Notes under the pieces: generated by a model
The model's database searches: none
Told to the model about the DNA's origin: nothing
The model's input: the letters and a program-made list of their open reading frames with translations, nothing else
Translations under genes and position numbers: made by a program
Shown here: positions 1-5,591 of the stretch, piece after piece
How positions within the stretch are numbered: the first letter of the stretch is position 1
Layout: each line of letters opens with the position of its first letter
Assembly: GCA_947176045.1 (NCBI GenBank)
Contig: CAMWPF010000111.1
Coordinates: 1-5,681 of the forward strand
DNA: 5,681 bases
Source of the DNA: an uncultured Treponema sp.
GTDB lineage: Bacteria; Spirochaetota; Spirochaetia; Treponematales; Treponemataceae
Direction: 5' to 3'

Positions 1-272
1 CCGACGTGCCGTCGGCAACTGCATGGACATCATACTCAGACAGACCGTGCGCCGCATTGCGCTGCGAGCCGAAGGCGGATGGGCGGTATGCGGAGGTGAT
101 GGCGGCGAGCATCATCGCGAAAGTCAGCCGCGACCGCATGATGGTGGAGTTGGACAAAAAATATCCGCAGTATGGATATGCGCGGCACAAAGGCTATCCG
201 ACTGCGGAACATATACGGATCTGCCGGGAAATCGGTCCGTCTCCGATCCAGCGGCGTTCGTTCCGATACTGA
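1..272 (+). CDS. rnhB: Ribonuclease HII, C-terminal fragment (5' end outside window)
   Basis: RNase HII is a cytosolic enzyme that cuts the RNA strand of RNA/DNA hybrids and starts removal of ribonucleotides misincorporated into DNA. The reading frame enters from the left edge (first full codon at base 3) and ends with TGA at 270-272, giving 89 codons. Visible family signatures are the PKAD segment, whose Asp (codon 78-80) should be the last catalytic carboxylate of the D-E-D-D set, then MAASIIAKVSRD, YPQYGYARHKGYPT and the terminal GPSPIQRRSF block. The N-terminal half with the first catalytic Asp-Glu pair is not in the window. The stretch before PKAD (codons 3-77) does not show the usual Asp-Gly-Asn motif at E. 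coli spacing, so that loop may be longer here or the motif may lie off the edge. The gene converges on the PUR-like gene, with 25 nt between the two stops. Confidence 0.93.
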   Translation, partial: DVPSATAWTSYSDRPCAALRCEPKADGRYAEVMAASIIAKVSRDRMMVELDKKYPQYGYARHKGYPTAEHIRICREIGPSPIQRRSFRY

Positions 273-274
273 AC

Positions 275-295
275 GGACGCCGCGGAGGGGCGCCC
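275..295. terminator. GC-rich hairpin between convergent stops (possible terminator)
   Basis: Between the stops of rnhB (272) and the PUR-like gene (298), GGACGCC at 275-281 faces GGCGCCC at 289-295 across a 7-nt loop. Read from the minus strand the 7-bp stem is complete, with one G-U pair. Read from the plus strand it has one A-C mismatch. No T-run follows on either strand, so this is not a textbook intrinsic terminator. Its place between convergent stops is the main argument for a role in 3'-end formation. Confidence 0.3.
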
Positions 296-297
296 GC

Positions 298-708
298 CTA
301 CGCTTCGGCTCCGTCCTGGCGTGCGTCCGCTCCGGCGGCCGGCTGCGTCCGCTTGGAGACGACGTGCAGCCTTCCGGTGCGCTTGATGCCGTCGGCCTTT
401 CTGGCGTCCGGACTTTTCATCTTGTAGATTTTCTTTTCTTTTTCAGCCTTCCGTTCGGCCCTGGCCTTCGCCTTCAGCTGGCGGTCCTTTTCGATGAAGG
501 CGAGCGAGCGTTCCATTCCTTGGAAGAATTTCTGCATGTCTTCTGCAAAAATGGCAATCTGATGGCGGTCGCCGTCCGCTCCGTCGCGGCTTTTAGCTTC
601 CACAATCTGGAGGAACACGTCTCCCGTCCGGTTTTCCTTTACATTGAAAAAATAAGAACGGTTTTCAAGATACACTTCCGTCGTGAACAGTTCTCCGCGC
701 AAACCCAT
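298..708 (-). CDS. PUR-alpha-like DNA/RNA-binding protein (DUF3276/PurA family)
   Basis: The protein has 136 residues. The N-terminal part (about 1-75) is a single PUR repeat of the kind found in spirochaetes and Bacteroidetes, where the Borrelia homologue is a dimeric regulator binding DNA and RNA. Recognisable segments are MGLRGELFTTEVYLENRSYF (1-20), the FNVKENRTGDVFLQIVEAKS core (21-40), and an acidic/aromatic stretch with EDMQKFFQGMERSLAFIEK (56-74). Residues 75-120 form a very Lys/Arg-rich, probably helical tail that could add nonspecific nucleic-acid affinity. The tail ends in an Ala/Asp-rich segment. The ATG at 706-708 is chosen because an AAGGAAGG ribosome-binding site precedes it by 5 nt and family similarity starts there. 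An in-frame TTG at 768 falls inside the promoter -35 box and is rejected. The gene lies 96 nt downstream of the cysteine desulfurase and has its own promoter. Which targets it regulates cannot be read from the sequence. Confidence 0.88.
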   Translation of the reverse strand: MGLRGELFTTEVYLENRSYFFNVKENRTGDVFLQIVEAKSRDGADGDRHQIAIFAEDMQKFFQGMERSLAFIEKDRQLKAKARAERKAEKEKKIYKMKSPDARKADGIKRTGRLHVVSKRTQPAAGADARQDGAEA

Positions 709-731
709 TTTTGCCTTCCTTGTGTTATGTT

Positions 732-748
732 GTGCTAAAAAATAGCAC
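732..748. promoter_or_regulatory. Palindrome over the -10 of the PUR-gene promoter (operator candidate)
   Basis: GTGCTA at 732-737 and TAGCAC at 743-748 form a perfect 6-bp inverted repeat around AAAAA (738-742). The repeat covers the -10 element (739-744) of the PUR-gene promoter, a position typical of a repressor operator. It could instead act as a small 5' hairpin if transcription starts further upstream. The PUR-like protein itself is one possible ligand (autoregulation), but that is only inference. Confidence 0.45.
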
Positions 749-768
749 GAAAAGCGGCGCCATGTCAA
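739..768 (-). promoter_or_regulatory. Sigma70-type promoter of the PUR-like gene
   Basis: On the minus strand a perfect TTGACA (-35, bases 763-768) is followed after 18 nt by TATTTT (-10, bases 739-744, 4 of 6 consensus). The expected transcript start is about 25 nt upstream of the ATG at 708, which leaves room for the AAGGAAGG ribosome-binding site. The promoter separates this gene from the upstream desulfurase cluster, although read-through remains possible because no strong terminator lies between them. Confidence 0.6.
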
Positions 769-804
769 TCAGACGGAATTTCCGGTGGGCCGTCCGCCTG
801 CCGT

Positions 805-1986
805 TCAGCGGCCGTTGAACCGCCGCGCGATTTCCGCGGCCGCTTCAAAGAGCCTGTCCATCGCCGCCTCCGTTGTTGCGGGGCCGAAGCTGAATCGGAC
901 GGCGTTCTGCGCGGCTTCCGGCGGCACGTGCATTGCGTCGAGGACGGGGCGGCTGCGCTTTTTTGAGGAGCAGGCGCTTCCGGTGGAAATGCAGAATCCT
1001 TCAGCGTCCAGCGCGCGGAGCATGACCTGTCCGGGAATGTTCGCGAAGGAGGCCTGCACGATCCACGGCGAATAGCGTTCCGGCGCTTGGAGGCGGACTT
1101 CGGGAATGATTGTGCAGCAGCCAAGCGACGCCAGCTTCTGTACGAACCGCGCCGTCAGCTCCTGCTGGCGGAGGTACCTGCCGAATGCCGCCGTGTTTTC
1201 TTCCGTGATGCAGTACGTTTCGAGGCAGCGCGCGAGCGCGGCCGCGCCGAACAGGTTTTCCGTGCCGCTGCGGATTCCGTTTTCCTGTCCGCCGCCTTTG
1301 AGGAACGGCTCCAGCGGTTCCGAAAGGTAGAGCAGTCCGATGCCGCGGGGGCCGCAGAGCTTGTGCGCGCTGAACGCCGCGCTGTCGATTCCGGCATGGG
1401 AGATGTCGAGCGGAATCTTTCCCGCCGCCTGCACGCAGTCGACGTGCAGCTTCGGGCGGCGGCGGTTCCTGCATTCCCGCATGAGGGCGTCCGCGATGTC
1501 TGGAACGGGCTGGATGGCGCCGGTCTCGTTGTTGACTGCCATGATGCAGACGAGCGCGGTTTCCGGAGTGAGCGCGTCCAGCACGGCCTGCGGCGTGATG
1601 ATTCCGTCCTTTCCCGGCTGCACTTCGCGGACCGTCCAGCCGCATTTCTGCAAGGCGCGCGCCTGCTCGCGGACGGCGGGATGCTCGGCGGCACTGAACA
1701 GGACGCCGCCTTTCTGCGGCCGGTTCAAGATGGAGAGGATCGGAATATGGTCGCTTTCCGTGCCGCCGGACGTGAAGCAGAGCGTCTGCGGAGGGACGCC
1801 GAGCGCGTCCGCGCACCGCCTGCGCGCCGCTTCCAGGACGGCGCGGGCTTCCTTTCCTGCGGCGTGGAGGCTGGACGGATTTCCCCAGACGGCGATGGTT
1901 TCCTCCAGCGCCGCGCGGAGGATTCCTTCATCCGCCGGACTTGTCGCCGCCCAATCAAAGTACTGTTCTTTCTGCGCTTCAGTCAT
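805..1986 (-). CDS. Cysteine desulfurase, NifS/IscS-type (PLP-dependent)
   Basis: The 393-residue protein has the normal family length. Cysteine desulfurases turn L-cysteine into alanine and a protein-bound persulfide used for Fe-S clusters, thiolated tRNA or thiamine. Visible elements are YFDWAATSP (9-17), GNPSSLHAAG (35-44), the SGGTESD phosphate-binding loop (73-79), the PLP-stacking His102, NNETG (152-156), Asp183 and Gln186 in HVDCVQAAG, the Schiff-base lysine Lys209 in SAHKLCGPRG, the RSGTEN motif (239-244) and the persulfide cysteine Cys339 in STGSACSS. The SGSAC-type loop places it with NifS/IscS rather than SufS. The loop after Cys339 is Lys/Arg-rich, and His80 stands where the family often has Asn. 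No IscU, SufU or ThiI gene is visible nearby, so the sulfur acceptor is unknown and no gene symbol is given. It starts 34 nt after aroB and lacks an obvious strong ribosome-binding site, which suits translation as part of the cluster. Confidence 0.93.
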   Translation of the reverse strand: MTEAQKEQYFDWAATSPADEGILRAALEETIAVWGNPSSLHAAGKEARAVLEAARRRCADALGVPPQTLCFTSGGTESDHIPILSILNRPQKGGVLFSAAEHPAVREQARALQKCGWTVREVQPGKDGIITPQAVLDALTPETALVCIMAVNNETGAIQPVPDIADALMRECRNRRRPKLHVDCVQAAGKIPLDISHAGIDSAAFSAHKLCGPRGIGLLYLSEPLEPFLKGGGQENGIRSGTENLFGAAALARCLETYCITEENTAAFGRYLRQQELTARFVQKLASLGCCTIIPEVRLQAPERYSPWIVQASFANIPGQVMLRALDAEGFCISTGSACSSKKRSRPVLDAMHVPPEAAQNAVRFSFGPATTEAAMDRLFEAAAEIARRFNGR

Positions 1987-2020
1987 GTTCGGTCGCTTTT
2001 GTATGTCCGGGATGCTGTAT

Positions 2021-3187
2021 TCAGATGCCGGACGGGCGGGCGGAGGGCTTCAGGACGGCGAGGATGTCCGCGTCCTCCATTTCCTGCGTGAACGTGTCGT
2101 TGATGCCGCGCTGCAGGACGAGCCGGATCTTGCTGTTCTGATTCTTCTTGTCCTTGTGCATGACGGCGAGCAGCCGTTCCGCGATTCCGCCGCCGATGAC
2201 GGACTGCGGGATCGCGTCGGTATTCCAGCCGTATTCCTTCAAGACGGAGAACACTTCGTCCTTGTAGCGCTCCGTGCAGAATTCCTTTTTGGCGCACAGC
2301 GCGAGCGCCCTGCCCATTCCCCATGCGACGGCGTCGCCGTGCGCGATGGCGCCAAGTCCTGCGACTGTCTCCAGCGCGTGTCCGAACGAATGCCCGAAAT
2401 TCAAGAACATCCTTGCGCCTTTTTCCATGAAGTCCTGCTCGACGACGGCGGCCTTTGCCTGGGCGCATTTTTGAATGATGGTGAAGAGCGTCTGCGGATC
2501 GCGGCGCTTGATCTTTTCCGCGCCGTCCTTGAACAGTCCGAACAGCTCCTTGTCGTAGAGGAGCGCCGTCTTCAGCGCTTCGGCAAGTCCGGAGCGGAAC
2601 TGGTCGTCGGAAAGCGTCTGGAGGAATTCGGGGAAGATGCTGATTTCCTGCGCCGGATAGAAGGCGCCGATCATGTTCTTGTAGCTGTTGAAGTCGCAGC
2701 CGGTCTTTCCGCCGATGGAGGCGTCCACCATGGCGAGCAGCGTCGTCGGCACAAAATGAACCGGCGCGCCGCGCTTGAACAGCGATGCGGCGAATCCCGT
2801 CAGGTCGCAGATGACGCCGCCGCCGATTCCTACGAACAAGTCCGTGCGGGAGAATCCGGCTTCAATCGCTGTCTGGATGATGGTCAGGACGCTGTCGATG
2901 GTTTTGTACGGCTCGCCGGAACCGAGGATGATCAGAATGTCGCCGCCGCATACGCCGTCGTCGAACGCGCCGATGAACCGCTCCAAGGCGGGAATGGTGG
3001 CGACGGTCGCGTCGGTGACGAAGCACCGCCGCCGCGTTCCGTCCGAGCCGGGCGCGTACAGCGCCGCTGCATCCGGCGCGCCTGCGTGGAACGAGATGCG
3101 CGTTTCCGCCGCGCCCGGATGCGTCTCCGGGTAGACGATGCGGATTTCGCTTTCAGGGGAATCGTTCAGAATGCTCATGTGAGCCAT
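2021..3187 (-). CDS. aroB: 3-dehydroquinate synthase
   Basis: AroB converts DAHP to 3-dehydroquinate, the second step of the shikimate pathway, using NAD+ and a divalent metal in the cytosol. With the start at 3187 the protein has 388 residues, slightly longer than the usual roughly 360. Motifs are GEPYKT (91-96), the NAD-contacting GGGVICD (122-128), FKRG (137-140), PTTLLAMVDASIGGKTG (147-163), SYKNMIGAFY (168-177) and MHKDKKN (343-349). The metal ligands expected from the family are present: Glu203 in SGLAEALKT, His266 in NFGHSFGHALE and His283 in AHGDAVAWG. This complete set favours genuine dehydroquinate synthase over the deoxy-scyllo-inosose or epi-valiolone synthase relatives. The ATG at 3187 is 1 nt past the upstream stop, with a weak A-rich AAGA stretch before it. 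An ATG at 3178 (MSIL) is equally possible and would shorten the protein by three residues. No other shikimate gene is in the window. Confidence 0.95.
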   Translation of the reverse strand: MAHMSILNDSPESEIRIVYPETHPGAAETRISFHAGAPDAAALYAPGSDGTRRRCFVTDATVATIPALERFIGAFDDGVCGGDILIILGSGEPYKTIDSVLTIIQTAIEAGFSRTDLFVGIGGGVICDLTGFAASLFKRGAPVHFVPTTLLAMVDASIGGKTGCDFNSYKNMIGAFYPAQEISIFPEFLQTLSDDQFRSGLAEALKTALLYDKELFGLFKDGAEKIKRRDPQTLFTIIQKCAQAKAAVVEQDFMEKGARMFLNFGHSFGHALETVAGLGAIAHGDAVAWGMGRALALCAKKEFCTERYKDEVFSVLKEYGWNTDAIPQSVIGGGIAERLLAVMHKDKKNQNSKIRLVLQRGINDTFTQEMEDADILAVLKPSARPSGI

Positions 3188-3188
3188 T

Positions 3189-3821
3189 CTAGTATCTTTT
3201 TGAATCCATTGCAAGGAACGCGTCGCGCACGCCTTCCACCCGCGCGATCTCCCGGTCGAGCATGGCGCCGTAGTCAAGCTCGCCGGTCTTGATGCGCTCG
3301 CGCTCGTCCTCCCAGAACTGGATGTCTGTGAGGAACAGGAAGTCGAATTCCTGCGCGTTCGCCTTTTCCGCCCACAGCTGTGCCTCCTGCCAGTAGGTGC
3401 GTCCCGCCTTGTAGCAGCTGAGCGCCTTCTCCAAATTCCGCAGGTATTCGTCCTTCCACGGCGCGTCGTAGAAGCGGGCGACCTTCTTGTCGTACGTCCT
3501 GCCCAGGCGCAGGTGCTGTTCGATGAGCTTCAGGTTGATGTGCATTTGGAACAAGTAGCGGTACTTCTGCCACTGCTGCCGCGTGTCGATCTTTGCCGGA
3601 GCGTACAGCGGGTTGCAGAAGTCCGCCTGCGCCGCCTTTTCAAGCCAGTAGATGTTCTCCATGCAGTCGTCGGGCTGCTGCTGGTAGTGGACGTGGTAGA
3701 GCCTGTAGAAGTCCTCTTTGTATTTGACCATGTATGCGTCGGTCCGCGCCGGGAGAAGTCCGAGGAGGAGGGCGGCGAGGAAGGTTCTGACGGCGGCGGC
3801 TGGAATCCTTGCAGTGTTCAC
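3189..3821 (-). CDS. Exported protein of unknown function, probably Treponema-associated
   Basis: I recognise this 210-residue protein only as a type seen in Treponema, with no known function. Residues 1-29 form a classic signal peptide: Arg5 and Arg12, a hydrophobic core FLAALLLGLLP (14-24), and a TDA|Y cleavage site after Ala29. There is no lipobox cysteine, so a periplasmic or secreted form is expected. The mature part is rich in Tyr, Trp, Lys and Glu and looks largely helical. It includes YMVKYKEDFYRLYHVHY (30-46), MENIYWLEKA (54-63), NPLYAPAKI (70-78), KYRYLFQMHINLKLIEQHLR (86-105), a Tyr/Trp-rich segment at 118-150, and WEDERERI (170-177). This resembles a helical-repeat (TPR-like) scaffold, but no enzyme motif is visible. 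Translation starts at GTG 3821, overlapping the tmk TGA by 4 nt (GTGA). There is no clear ribosome-binding site, which suggests translational coupling to tmk. Confidence 0.82.
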   Translation of the reverse strand: MNTARIPAAAVRTFLAALLLGLLPARTDAYMVKYKEDFYRLYHVHYQQQPDDCMENIYWLEKAAQADFCNPLYAPAKIDTRQQWQKYRYLFQMHINLKLIEQHLRLGRTYDKKVARFYDAPWKDEYLRNLEKALSCYKAGRTYWQEAQLWAEKANAQEFDFLFLTDIQFWEDERERIKTGELDYGAMLDREIARVEGVRDAFLAMDSKRY

Positions 3822-4447
3822 GCTTTATGTATCGGCAGGTTCCGGACGTGGTTCCAGATAAATTCGGAAATTTCTCCGACAGACGCGGCGGCGTCTACGG
3901 TGATGACGGTCATGCCGCCGGACAGCTCCGGCCGCATGTATTCCCTGATGACGGACTCATAGCGTTCCGCGGCCTTCTGCTGGTAGCCGAGCTGTTCGTA
4001 CAGTTCGCGCGTTCCGCCGCGGGCGGCGACGCGTTCCAGCGCCTGTTCCGGCGGAATTTTAAAATAGAAGAGCAGCTTGGGAAGCGGAAATGCGCTGTTG
4101 AGTAGGCGCGGCAGCGCCTCCCCGCAGGAGACGGACTGGTAGGCGAGGCTTGAGAACAGGTAGCGGTCGCTGACGGCAAGCCTTCCGCCTGCCGCCTGCT
4201 CCAGAATGCCGCCCGCGCCGTACAGATGCTCCGCCCTGTCCGCGGCGAACAGGTATGCCGCCGTCCTGCTGTCCGTCTGGAATTCGCCGCGGAGCATCCG
4301 CCGCAGGAAGCGGCCGGTCTCGCGGTCTGTCGGTTCGGCGGAAAGGGCGATTTTGTCCGGGGGGAGCCGTTCCGCAAGCTTCCTCATCTGCGTCGTCGTT
4401 CCCGCGCCGTCGATTCCTTCAAAGACGATGAAATTTTCAATTATCAT
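3818..4447 (-). CDS. tmk: Thymidylate kinase (dTMP kinase) with altered P-loop
   Basis: Thymidylate kinase phosphorylates dTMP to dTDP with ATP, the last specific step toward dTTP. With the start at 4447 the protein has 209 residues, normal for the family. Visible motifs are the N-terminal beta strand and P-loop FEGIDGAGTTTQ (9-20), the dTMP-binding AEPTDRETG region (38-45), FAADRAEH (67-74), the DRY motif with SSLAYQ (94-104), a Pro-rich FPLPKLLFYFKIPPEQALER stretch (120-139), and the lid with GGTRELYE (144-151). The canonical P-loop Lys (position 17 in GxxGxGK[ST]) is Thr here, while the rest of the loop and the DRY motif are intact. ATG 4447 is preferred because AGGTG lies 6 nt upstream. 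A GTG at 4456 is in frame but overlaps that site. It is the first gene of the minus-strand cluster, with a promoter candidate upstream. Confidence 0.93.
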   Translation of the reverse strand: MIIENFIVFEGIDGAGTTTQMRKLAERLPPDKIALSAEPTDRETGRFLRRMLRGEFQTDSRTAAYLFAADRAEHLYGAGGILEQAAGGRLAVSDRYLFSSLAYQSVSCGEALPRLLNSAFPLPKLLFYFKIPPEQALERVAARGGTRELYEQLGYQQKAAERYESVIREYMRPELSGGMTVITVDAAASVGEISEFIWNHVRNLPIHKA

Positions 4448-4481
4448 GGAATGCACCTGTAAAAGATTCGTTTTTTTTGAT

Positions 4482-4499
4482 AGTATGGTCAGTATAGTT
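4482..4499. repeat. Tandem 9-bp repeats in the divergent promoter region
   Basis: AGTATGGTC (4482-4490) is followed directly by AGTATAGTT (4491-4499), 7 of 9 identical. The second unit includes the -10 candidate for tmk on the minus strand and also a TATAGT on the plus strand, so the block sits at the centre of the divergent intergenic region. It may be a regulator half-site pair or a chance repeat in AT-rich promoter DNA. Confidence 0.3.
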
Positions 4500-4520
4500 C
4501 AGCCGGATTGAAAAGTCCAT
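4491..4520 (-). promoter_or_regulatory. Promoter candidate for the tmk cluster
   Basis: On the minus strand TATACT (bases 4491-4496, 5 of 6 to TATAAT) is preceded after an 18-nt spacer by TGGACT (bases 4515-4520, 4 of 6 to TTGACA). The expected start leaves a leader of roughly 40 nt containing an A-tract (complement of the T-run at 4471-4478) and the AGGTG ribosome-binding site of tmk. The next 9-bp repeat unit downstream supplies a second, weaker -10-like CATACT. Confidence 0.45.
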
Positions 4521-4570
4521 ATACGGCCTGCGTCCGGCAGGAGCATTTGCAGCGTGCGGACCGGAGCGGA

Positions 4571-4615
4571 ATGAAACCAGCGCACATTCCGGGTGGTTTT
4601 AGTTTTGATAAGTGA
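4571..4615 (+). CDS. Possible 14-codon leader ORF before the AsmA-like gene
   Basis: ATG at 4571 opens a frame encoding MKPAHIPGGFSFDK and stops with TGA at 4613-4615, one base before the ATG (4617) chosen for the AsmA-like gene. A GGAG at 4563-4566 lies 4 nt upstream of the small start, whereas the large gene lacks a well-spaced ribosome-binding site. This layout would allow termination-reinitiation coupling. The peptide has no recognisable motif and may be coincidental. Confidence 0.25.
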   Translation: MKPAHIPGGFSFDK

Positions 4616-4616
4616 G

Positions 4617-5123
4617 ATGAAAAAGCTGCCGGTAAGGAAATTGTTCGGAATCATTCTTTTCTTCCTCATAGCTGCCGCCGCCATGCTGTCGCTCCGTCCG
4701 GTGTACCGGGCGGCATCCTCCGCGCTGGAATCGAGGCTGGAAGCCTTCCGCGCCCTTGCCGAAGAGCGGACGGGCTTCACCGTTTCCTACCAGTCGCTTT
4801 CCCCCGCCGTCCTGACGGGAATCCGCGTCAAGAACATTATGCTGGTCGATTCGTTCGACGGGCTGCCGGTGCTGCGCATCAAGAAGGCGGCGCTCCGCTA
4901 CAGCCTGCCGAAATTCCTGTCCGAAGGAGCTGCGGCTGTCAAGGATCTGACGGTGGACGGACTGGTTTTGGAAATCGACCGCGACGGCGACAACCGGCTT
5001 TTTGAAAAGACGTCGGCGCTCCTGCGTTCCGGCGGGCCTGCCGGAAGTCCTGCGGCGGAGGCAAAAGCCGGTTTTGCGGATGAAAACCAGATCGCTTCTA
5101 AGAGCCTGTTTAAAAACTTTTGA
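4617..5123 (+). pseudogene. AsmA/TamB-like membrane-anchored protein, 3' truncated by IS insertion
   Basis: The remaining frame encodes 168 residues: a basic start (MKKLPVRK), one membrane segment (about 9-26, FGIILFFLIAAAAMLSL) and a segment outside the membrane resembling the N-terminus of AsmA/TamB-type envelope proteins. The pattern is TGFTVSYQSLSPAVLTGIRV (52-71), then KNIMLVD, LPVLRIKKAALRYSLPKFL (83-101) and VKDLTVDGLVLEIDRDGDN (108-126). Such proteins bridge the envelope and are linked to lipid transport or outer-membrane integrity, and they are usually several hundred residues long. Codons up to base 5099 are host DNA, codon 5100-5102 spans the junction, and SLFKNF plus TGA (5121-5123) come from the IS end. 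The missing part may lie beyond the IS. An in-frame GTG at 4593 is an alternative start, but ATG 4617 gives the typical Lys-rich signal anchor. The truncated product is probably non-functional. Family assignment is moderate. Confidence 0.65.
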
Positions 5124-5162
5124 CAAGAACGTCCACCCTGTAGATAATAAGAAAAAACAGGC
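5104..5162. repeat. 8-bp inverted repeat flanking the IS promoter
   Basis: GCCTGTTT (5104-5111), part of the presumed terminal repeat, recurs inverted as AAACAGGC (5155-5162), a perfect 8-bp match with 43 bases between. The pair encloses both promoter boxes and ends 8 nt before the AGGAG of the transposase. A transcript entering from the disrupted gene would contain both arms and could fold. A transcript from the internal promoter would lack the left arm. Confidence 0.5.
5120..5148 (+). promoter_or_regulatory. Transposase promoter in the IS left end
   Basis: A perfect TTGACA (5120-5125) is followed after exactly 17 nt by GATAAT (5143-5148, 5 of 6). The predicted start near 5155 gives a leader of about 23 nt before the transposase ATG. 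The TGA that ends the truncated AsmA-like frame (5121-5123) lies inside the -35 box. It is the best sigma70-type promoter match I see in the window. Confidence 0.7.
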
Positions 5163-5177
5163 GGGAGTTGAGGAGCG

Positions 5178-5591
5178 ATGCATCAATACCCAAGCGATAT
5201 CAGTCGGGTGGAATATGATCAGATCCGAGAGGATTTGGAAGGTGCAAAGAAGAAGACACGGCCAGGAAAATATGATTTGTACGATGTGTTTTGCGCAGTG
5301 TTATACGTGATCCAAGGGGGAATACAATGGCGAATGCTGCCGAGCGATTACCCCAAATGGCAGAGTGTGTATTATCATTTCAGGGTATGGTCAGAAAAGG
5401 ATGAAACGGGCGTCAGCATTCTGGACAAAGTATTGCAAAAGCTGGTGAAACAGATACGGAACGAAGATTTAAGGCGGGATAAGACCACGTTTGGAATTGT
5501 TGACGCACAAAGCGTACAGAATGCGGATACAGCGGAAGAAAAAGGTTATGACGCGGGGAAAAAGTATCCGGAATCAAGCGCCATGTCGTAG
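5178..5591 (+). CDS. IS5-family transposase, N-terminal frame (ORF A)
   Basis: This frame encodes 137 residues of a DDE transposase that cuts and joins IS ends. Residues 4-71 form the N-terminal DNA-binding domain typical of the family (DUF4096 type): YPSDISR (4-10), KTRPGKYDLYDVFCAVLYVI (26-45), GIQWRMLPSDYPKW (48-61) and VYYHFRVW (64-71). The first catalytic Asp is Asp109 in IVDAQSV. The frame then runs through NADTAEEKGYDAGKK (115-129) before losing family similarity: YPESSAMS (130-137) is an out-of-frame tail ending in TAG at 5589-5591. AGGAG at 5171-5175 precedes the ATG by only 2 nt, and GGGAG at 5163-5167 is an alternative. Similarity continues in the -1 frame from 5564, so ORF A is either the first half of a frameshifted transposase or the product of a one-base deletion. 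Confidence 0.88.
   Translation: MHQYPSDISRVEYDQIREDLEGAKKKTRPGKYDLYDVFCAVLYVIQGGIQWRMLPSDYPKWQSVYYHFRVWSEKDETGVSILDKVLQKLVKQIRNEDLRRDKTTFGIVDAQSVQNADTAEEKGYDAGKKYPESSAMS

Noticed and set aside
172..738. A 188-codon plus-strand frame over the PUR-like gene
   Set aside because: It is antisense to a clear DUF3276-type protein and has no domain-like features of its own.
709..768. N-terminal extension of the PUR-like protein to a TTG at 768
   Set aside because: The extension overlaps the -35/-10 boxes and the ribosome-binding site, and family similarity begins at the ATG at 708.
1087..2091. A 334-codon plus-strand open frame
   Set aside because: It is antisense to the cysteine desulfurase, Arg/Ala/Asp-rich and without motifs or a ribosome-binding site. 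It is treated as a shadow frame.
1340..3292. A 650-codon open frame on the plus strand
   Set aside because: It lies antisense to aroB and the cysteine desulfurase, both with full sets of family motifs. Its translation is low-complexity and Arg/Ala-rich with no recognisable domain, a common effect of high GC at third codon positions.
4471..4478. Eight-T run as an intrinsic terminator
   Set aside because: No GC-rich stem precedes it on the plus strand, and it lies in the leader of tmk rather than after a gene.
4493..4498. TATAGT as a plus-strand -10 for the AsmA-like gene
   Set aside because: No acceptable -35 at 16-18 nt spacing (only a T-run). Kept as a remark, not annotated as a promoter.
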